The notes under the pieces: model-generated
Told to the model about the DNA's origin: nothing
What the model saw: the letters and a program-made list of their open reading frames with translations, nothing else
The model's database searches: none
Made by a program: the position numbers and the translations under genes
Assembly (NCBI RefSeq): GCF_000936425.1
Contig: NZ_AVFK01000006.1
Location: 62,001-126,000 of the forward strand
DNA: 64,000 bases
Source: Skermanella aerolata KACC 11604
Lineage (GTDB): Bacteria; Pseudomonadota; Alphaproteobacteria; Azospirillales; Azospirillaceae
Direction: 5' to 3'
Shown here: positions 62,879 through 64,000 of the stretch, one piece after another
How positions within the stretch are numbered: position 1 is the first letter of the stretch
Layout of the letters: every line of letters begins with the position of its first letter

Positions 62879-63223
62879 TCACCGGGGAATGCCATGGTCC
62901 ATCAGCTCTTCGATGCGCTCGACGATCCGGAAGAACGGCCGGTTGTCCACGAGGCTCATGATGACAGCGTTCTCCGCCAGCATGTCGGCGAGGTTGTTGC
63001 CGGTCATGGCCGGGCTTCCGGGATACGAGAACCGGATGTACCGGAAGAACATCATGGGGACGTCCAACTCTATGCTGGAAATCTGGTCGACCCGCACGGT
63101 CCGCTCGACGAAACCGCCTTCCAGGCCGAAAAGGGTGATGAGATAACCGAACCAGCCACCCCGCAGGATGCGCAGACGGTTTCCCTCCAGTTCGAGGTAA
63201 CCGCCGAAACCGCGCGCGACCAT
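62879..63223 (-). CDS. Hypothetical PH-like small protein
   Basis: A 114-residue protein (MVARGFGGYLELEGNRLRI to the end MDHGIPR). The alternation of short strands, as in GYLELEGNRLRILRGG and RTVRVDQISSIELDVPMMFF, resembles bacterial PH-like domains of the DUF4429/bPH type, followed by a C-terminal helix FFRIVERIEELMD. GAAGGGG lies about 6 nt before ATG 63223; an ATG at 63259 would add 12 residues. Convergent with the DUF6524-like gene. Function unknown. Confidence 0.72.
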   Translation of the reverse strand: MVARGFGGYLELEGNRLRILRGGWFGYLITLFGLEGGFVERTVRVDQISSIELDVPMMFFRYIRFSYPGSPAMTGNNLADMLAENAVIMSLVDNRPFFRIVERIEELMDHGIPR

Positions 63224-63346
63224 GACAGCCCCTTCACCCTTGTCCACAGCAGCTCCCATGCGCCGATATCCAGCCCTTGCCGCCGATTATAGCCTCATGC
63301 GGTTCCAAGGGCAGTGGGCTAATACGAAAGATTGGAGATATCGCCC

Positions 63347-63790
63347 GTGAGCGGCGGCGGCCATCAGCATGCCAGCATCGGTCCGGGCGGACTGGTCGTC
63401 CGCCTGCTGCTGGTGGAGACCGGGACGCTGGCGACCTGGAATCCCTCCGGCTATTCCCTGCTCGGCTGGCTGACGATCGACGACGGCTGGAGCATAGCCC
63501 TGAAGTTCGCCTTTCTGGTTGCGGCGCTGGTGCTGGCCGGCTGGGGGGCGCTGACTTCCCTGGCGGCGCTTGGCCGCGGCGGCATCGCGGTAGCCGCGCT
63601 CATGCTGGCGGTCCTGACCTGGATGATCGTGGAGCAGTTTCCGCCGGACCAGCGGCTGACGGTGCTGTCATGGTGGCTGCCTGTTTCCGTCGGTATCTTG
63701 GCCACCGGCGGTATCGTCTGGGCCTCGACCGTGACCCGGCTGACCGGGCAAAGCCAAAAACGCTACATCTCGGGCTACAAGAGCCGCTGA
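63347..63790 (+). CDS. DUF6524-like small membrane protein, copy 2 (GTG start)
   Basis: A 147-residue four-helix membrane protein paralogous to 62461-62871: TGTLATWNPSGYSLLGWL corresponds to the NPSGYS region of the first copy. GGAGA stands 8 nt before GTG 63347, better than the TTG at 63332. The C-terminus is basic (SQKRYISGYKSR), unlike copy 1. Two paralogues so close suggest local duplication and a possible hetero-oligomer. Confidence 0.8.
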   Translation: MSGGGHQHASIGPGGLVVRLLLVETGTLATWNPSGYSLLGWLTIDDGWSIALKFAFLVAALVLAGWGALTSLAALGRGGIAVAALMLAVLTWMIVEQFPPDQRLTVLSWWLPVSVGILATGGIVWASTVTRLTGQSQKRYISGYKSR

Positions 63791-63832
63791 TCCGGGAAGC
63801 CTGCTCGGGAGGCACCGGTTCGGGATGACGGT

Positions 63833-64000
63833 TCAGTGATGCTTGGCGTAGCGGCGCTTCTGGTAGATCGCGGCGGCCAGCAAGAACACCCAGAAATTGA
63901 GCATATGCGCTACCCAGAGGATCAGCGAGACCAGGTAGATCGTCAGGAACGCCGTGGCCAGCGACAGAATCGGGATCGCCAGGAAGACGCGTGCCAGATC
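63833..64000 (-). CDS. Membrane protein, C-terminal part (5' partial)
   Basis: The minus frame is open from the window edge to a stop at 63833-63835 and gives 55 residues: two hydrophobic stretches (FLAIPILSLATAFLTIYLVS and LNFWVFLLAAAIYQ) and a basic end KRRYAKHH. This is the tail of an inner-membrane protein of unknown family. It converges on the second DUF6524-like gene. Confidence 0.7.
   Translation of the reverse strand, partial: DLARVFLAIPILSLATAFLTIYLVSLILWVAHMLNFWVFLLAAAIYQKRRYAKHH

Noticed and set aside
1-64000. tRNA, rRNA, CRISPR arrays, complete insertion sequences or prophage genes
   Set aside because: I looked for cloverleaf-type sequence, regularly spaced repeats, transposase motifs and phage structural genes and saw none; only toxin-antitoxin relics and REP-like palindromes hint at mobility.

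Overview
The window is high-GC, gene-dense alphaproteobacterial chromosome or chromid. The best guess is Rhodospirillales/Azospirillaceae (Azospirillum or Skermanella type). This rests on the DUF3576-leuS-holA order, an nth/DUF2244 pair, tandem porins with matching signal peptides, and many Dpp-type transporters. It is inference from gene content, not a search result. I saw no tRNA, rRNA, CRISPR array or complete insertion sequence.

Layout. (A) 1-3220, plus strand: tail of a GsiA-like double ATPase, a Gfo/Idh/MocA oxidoreductase and an SDR. (B) 3262-13721, minus: hyuA-hyuB, a peptide-type binding protein, DppB, a DppC-DppD fusion, DppF and a DAO-family flavoenzyme. (C) 13839-22986, minus: a MarR regulator, a second DAO flavoenzyme of the same type, a binding protein and DppBCDF; a third flavoenzyme (21667-22986) lies upstream of marR. 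A perfect 29-bp inverted repeat separates the binding-protein gene from the permeases. (D) 23221-29613, minus: a third Dpp importer carrying an acetamidase/formamidase, with a DppD gene that seems to start at CTG. (E) 29799-34199, minus: holA, leuS and a DUF3576 lipoprotein; no lptE lies between leuS and holA. (F) 34463-36916: two tandem porins with strong terminators. (G) 37116-38008: a decayed PemK-type toxin-antitoxin pair, a REP-like palindrome and an orphan AbrB-type antitoxin. (H) 38033-44084: housekeeping and repair genes (cupin hydroxylase, YggS, L,D-transpeptidase, a hypothetical, Nth, DUF2244, Ada-like). (I) 44103-54208, minus, with a divergent LysR: an enzyme set suited to opening a cyclic amide or imide (TRZ/ATZ-type amidohydrolase, cyanurate hydrolase/barbiturase family, dihydroorotase/allantoinase-like enzyme, acetamidase/formamidase, SDR) plus one NMT1/THI5-type importer with two binding proteins. 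(J) 55429-61352, minus: two periplasmic binding proteins without ABC partners, a stand-alone two-helix sensor, a sensor-HAMP-MFS fusion and a formyltransferase. (K) 61588-64000: an MlaA-like protein, two DUF6524-like membrane proteins, a small hypothetical and a cut membrane protein.

How it works together. Regions A-D read as a scavenging zone for peptides, amino-acid derivatives, hydantoins or oxoprolines: three complete importers and part of a fourth, with flavin oxidases and ATP-dependent or hydrolytic amidases. Region I is a separate nitrogen-heterocycle route. Region J is the least familiar assembly; it looks like ligand sensing tied to an MFS transporter and a formyl-transfer enzyme. 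I and J are the best candidates for undescribed systems.
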